DNA of 35,541 nt from assembly GCA_007280905.1 (NCBI GenBank), contig QYQM01000153.1:1-35541 (forward strand), read 5' to 3'. The stretch comes from Porphyromonadaceae bacterium. Its GTDB lineage: Bacteria > Bacteroidota > Bacteroidia > Bacteroidales > UBA12481. Made by a program: the position numbers and the translations under genes. This document shows, piece after piece, positions 33,462 to 35,541 of this stretch. Below the pieces are notes generated by a model. The model worked only from the letters and a program-made list of their open reading frames with translations. It was not told the DNA's origin and made no database searches. Positions within the stretch are counted from its first letter, which is position 1; each line of letters begins with the position of its first letter.

Positions 33462-35468
33462 TTACAGGTTATCAATTATATTATCATCTACAAGATTTGG
33501 CATAGTGACCACAAGCAATGGATTTGTTTTTACAGCACGATTTATGGTCGACATGGCAGCGGGGTTTCTGGCCCAGCTCCTGCGCGCAATTCCATTATTG
33601 ACATCCCAGTGGAGCATCATTTTCAGACGCCGGCCGGAATCCTCACTGCCATCCAAAACCATTCCGAACCCGCCATTAATCACTTCACCCCAGCCAACAC
33701 CACCTCCATTATGCAAGGATATCCAGGTAGCACCCCTGAAACTATCGCCGATGGCATTTTGAACAGCCATATCGGCTGTAAATGCCGATCCGTCGTAAAT
33801 ATTTGATGTTTCGCGGAATGGGGAATCGGTTCCGGATACATCATGATGATCGCGTCCGAGGACAATCGGTGCACTGATAATTCCGGCTGCAATTGCTTTG
33901 TTGAATGCCTCAGCAATCCTAATACGGCCTGTAGCATCTGCATAAAGAATTCTGGCCTGCGATCCAACCACCATATTGTTGGCTCCGGCTTGCCGGATCC
34001 AATGCAGGTTATAGGCCATCTGGGGCCGTATCTCTTCAGGAGACTCTTTCATCAGTTCCTCCAGAATGTCAGCGGCAATCCGGTCCGTTTTAGCCAGATC
34101 TTCAGTATCGTCGGAGCAGCATACCCACCTGAATGGCCCAAAACCAAAATCAAAAAATAGTGGCCCCATAATATCCTGAACATAAGAAGGATACCGATAA
34201 GAACCTTTCCCGGATAAAACATCTGCACCTGCCCTGCCCGATTCCAGCAAAAAGGCATTTCCATAGTCCCAGAAATACATACCACCTGCGGCAAGTGAAT
34301 TAATCGCTTTCACCTGCCTTCTAAGTGATCCCTGGACCAAAGCTTTGAAACGAACAGGATCATTGGATATCAGCTCGTTTGATTGATCGAAACTGATGCC
34401 TGCCGGATAGTATCCGCCGGCCCAGGGATTGTGCAGTGATGTCTGATCTGAACCCAGATCAATGTCAACCTCCCTTTTGGCCAGCTCCTCCCACAGATCG
34501 ACGATATTTCCCTGATAAGCCAAAGAGACAGCTTCCTTCGACTGTTTTGCCCGGTTCATCCGGACCAGTAACTTGTCTGTATCTGAATAAACTTCATCAA
34601 CCCAGCCCTGCTGATGGCGAATCCGGGTGGCTTTCGGATTAATTTCAGCTACCAGGCAAATTCCTCCTGCTATCACGGTTGCTTTTGGTTGAGCACCGGA
34701 CATCCCGCCGAGGCCTGACGTAACGAAAACCTTGCCCCGCAGGTCCTGTAAAGGAGATTTTGCTTTTATCCTTCCTGCATGCAGAAGAGTAATCGTTGTG
34801 CCGTGAACAATCCCCTGCGGACCGATATACATAAATGATCCTGCAGTCATTTGTCCATATTGCGAAACCCCGAGGGCATTCATCCTCTCCCAGTCGTCCG
34901 GCGATGAATAGTTGGGAATAACCATACCGTTGGTAACCACTGCCCGTGGGGCCTCTTTATGCGAAGGGAATAAACCCAGCGGATGACCCGAGTACATGAC
35001 CAGAGTTTGTTCATCCGACATCTCAGCCAGATACTTCATCGTTAACCGATATTGCGCCCAGTTCTGAAAAACAGCCCCATTGCCGCCGTAAGTGATTAAT
35101 TCATACGGATGCTGAGCTACCCGTTTATCCAGATTATTACTGATCATCAGCATGATAGCCGCAGCCTGAATCGAACGATGCGGAAATTCGTCCAAATGCC
35201 TGGCCCGGATCTCATAATCCGGCCGGAACCGATACATATAAATTCGGCCGTACGTTAACAATTCATCCAGAAATTCACGGGCCAAAACCGGATGATGTTT
35301 AGGATCAAAATATCGTAAGGCATTTCTGACAGCAAGTATCTTTTCATCAGAATTCAGAATATCCTTACGCTTTGGAGCGTGGTTAATATCTGGATTATAG
35401 GGTTTCGGATCAGGTAGCGCCTCAGGGATACCCTCGAGAATTGACTTTTTAAAGTTGGAGCCGGTCAT
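33462..35468 (-). CDS. hutU: Urocanate hydratase
   Basis: A cytoplasmic NAD-dependent enzyme of histidine breakdown that converts urocanate to imidazolone propionate. The N-terminal third shows YELITYGGNGAVFQNWAQYR and LVMYSGHPLGLFPS. NAD binding is at about residues 250-263 (SGLGGMSGAQPKA). FRWVCCSDDTEDL carries C450/C451, equivalent to the active-site region of known urocanases. SLHNGGGVGWGEVINGGFGM closes the protein. At 668 residues it is the longer type common in Bacteroidota and some eukaryotes, not the 550-residue proteobacterial type. Other hut genes would lie outside the right edge. It is convergent with ispF and separated by one base. Confidence 0.94.
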   Translation of the reverse strand: MTGSNFKKSILEGIPEALPDPKPYNPDINHAPKRKDILNSDEKILAVRNALRYFDPKHHPVLAREFLDELLTYGRIYMYRFRPDYEIRARHLDEFPHRSIQAAAIMLMISNNLDKRVAQHPYELITYGGNGAVFQNWAQYRLTMKYLAEMSDEQTLVMYSGHPLGLFPSHKEAPRAVVTNGMVIPNYSSPDDWERMNALGVSQYGQMTAGSFMYIGPQGIVHGTTITLLHAGRIKAKSPLQDLRGKVFVTSGLGGMSGAQPKATVIAGGICLVAEINPKATRIRHQQGWVDEVYSDTDKLLVRMNRAKQSKEAVSLAYQGNIVDLWEELAKREVDIDLGSDQTSLHNPWAGGYYPAGISFDQSNELISNDPVRFKALVQGSLRRQVKAINSLAAGGMYFWDYGNAFLLESGRAGADVLSGKGSYRYPSYVQDIMGPLFFDFGFGPFRWVCCSDDTEDLAKTDRIAADILEELMKESPEEIRPQMAYNLHWIRQAGANNMVVGSQARILYADATGRIRIAEAFNKAIAAGIISAPIVLGRDHHDVSGTDSPFRETSNIYDGSAFTADMAVQNAIGDSFRGATWISLHNGGGVGWGEVINGGFGMVLDGSEDSGRRLKMMLHWDVNNGIARRSWARNPAAMSTINRAVKTNPLLVVTMPNLVDDNIIDNL

Positions 35469-35541
35469 AATTTTTCTTTCAAAATTAAGGTTTCTTTCTG
35501 TTATGTAGAGACGCTTAAGGTAAAATCAGCAGGCAGCCTGC

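Noticed and set aside
35480-35487. TAATTTTG promoter box on the minus strand for hutU
   Set aside because: It would leave almost no leader before the ATG at 35468 and has no -33 partner.
1-35541. CRISPR array or rRNA genes
   Set aside because: No regularly spaced direct repeats and no rRNA-like sequence were seen.

Overview
The window looks like a chromosomal segment of a Bacteroidota bacterium, probably Bacteroidales-like. The evidence is a type IX secretion/gliding locus (gldJ, porU, porV), two DUF4249 lipoproteins, a TonB-dependent receptor with an N-terminal carboxypeptidase-like domain, an ECF sigma/FecR pair, and promoter-like TAnnTTTG boxes in place of strong Shine-Dalgarno sites. Species and genus cannot be fixed from the sequence alone.

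Region 1 (1-8218) is a surface-protein region. It holds a small anchored hypothetical protein, a complete IS5/IS1182-type insertion sequence with matching inverted ends, an orphan DUF4249 lipoprotein on the minus strand, a probably truncated lipoprotein-like gene, and an operon of DUF4249 lipoprotein, TonB-dependent receptor and small beta-barrel protein.

Region 2 (8219-12540) is a decayed accessory island. In order it contains a broken DUF6508-like gene, two overlapping genes of unknown function with a good Bacteroidota promoter, and a 958-bp element bounded by 54-bp inverted repeats (53/54 identical). That element carries two convergent, diverged zinc-ribbon genes and no transposase. Next come a degraded IS3-type transposase, a fused ghost of an AbiEi/AbiEii toxin-antitoxin pair, and a C-terminal tyrosine recombinase fragment. 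The island ends at the 3' half of a tRNA-Val(UAC) gene, which fits an old attachment site. The inverted-repeat element is the most unusual structure in the window.

Region 3 (12722-35468) is conserved core. folC and an FtsX-type permease form a minus-strand operon, divergent from a PIN-PhoH ATPase gene followed by mtaB. A plus-strand run follows: inositol-monophosphatase-like phosphatase, ECF sigma factor, short FecR, GWxTD-type protein, LpxL-like acyltransferase and family 2 glycosyltransferase. It is convergent with gldJ-murF. porU, porV and ispF follow divergently, convergent with urocanate hydratase. PorU and PorV act in release and surface attachment of type IX cargo, and GldJ is a lipoprotein linked to the same machinery. 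The order murF-gldJ-porU-porV matches what I recall from Flavobacteriia.
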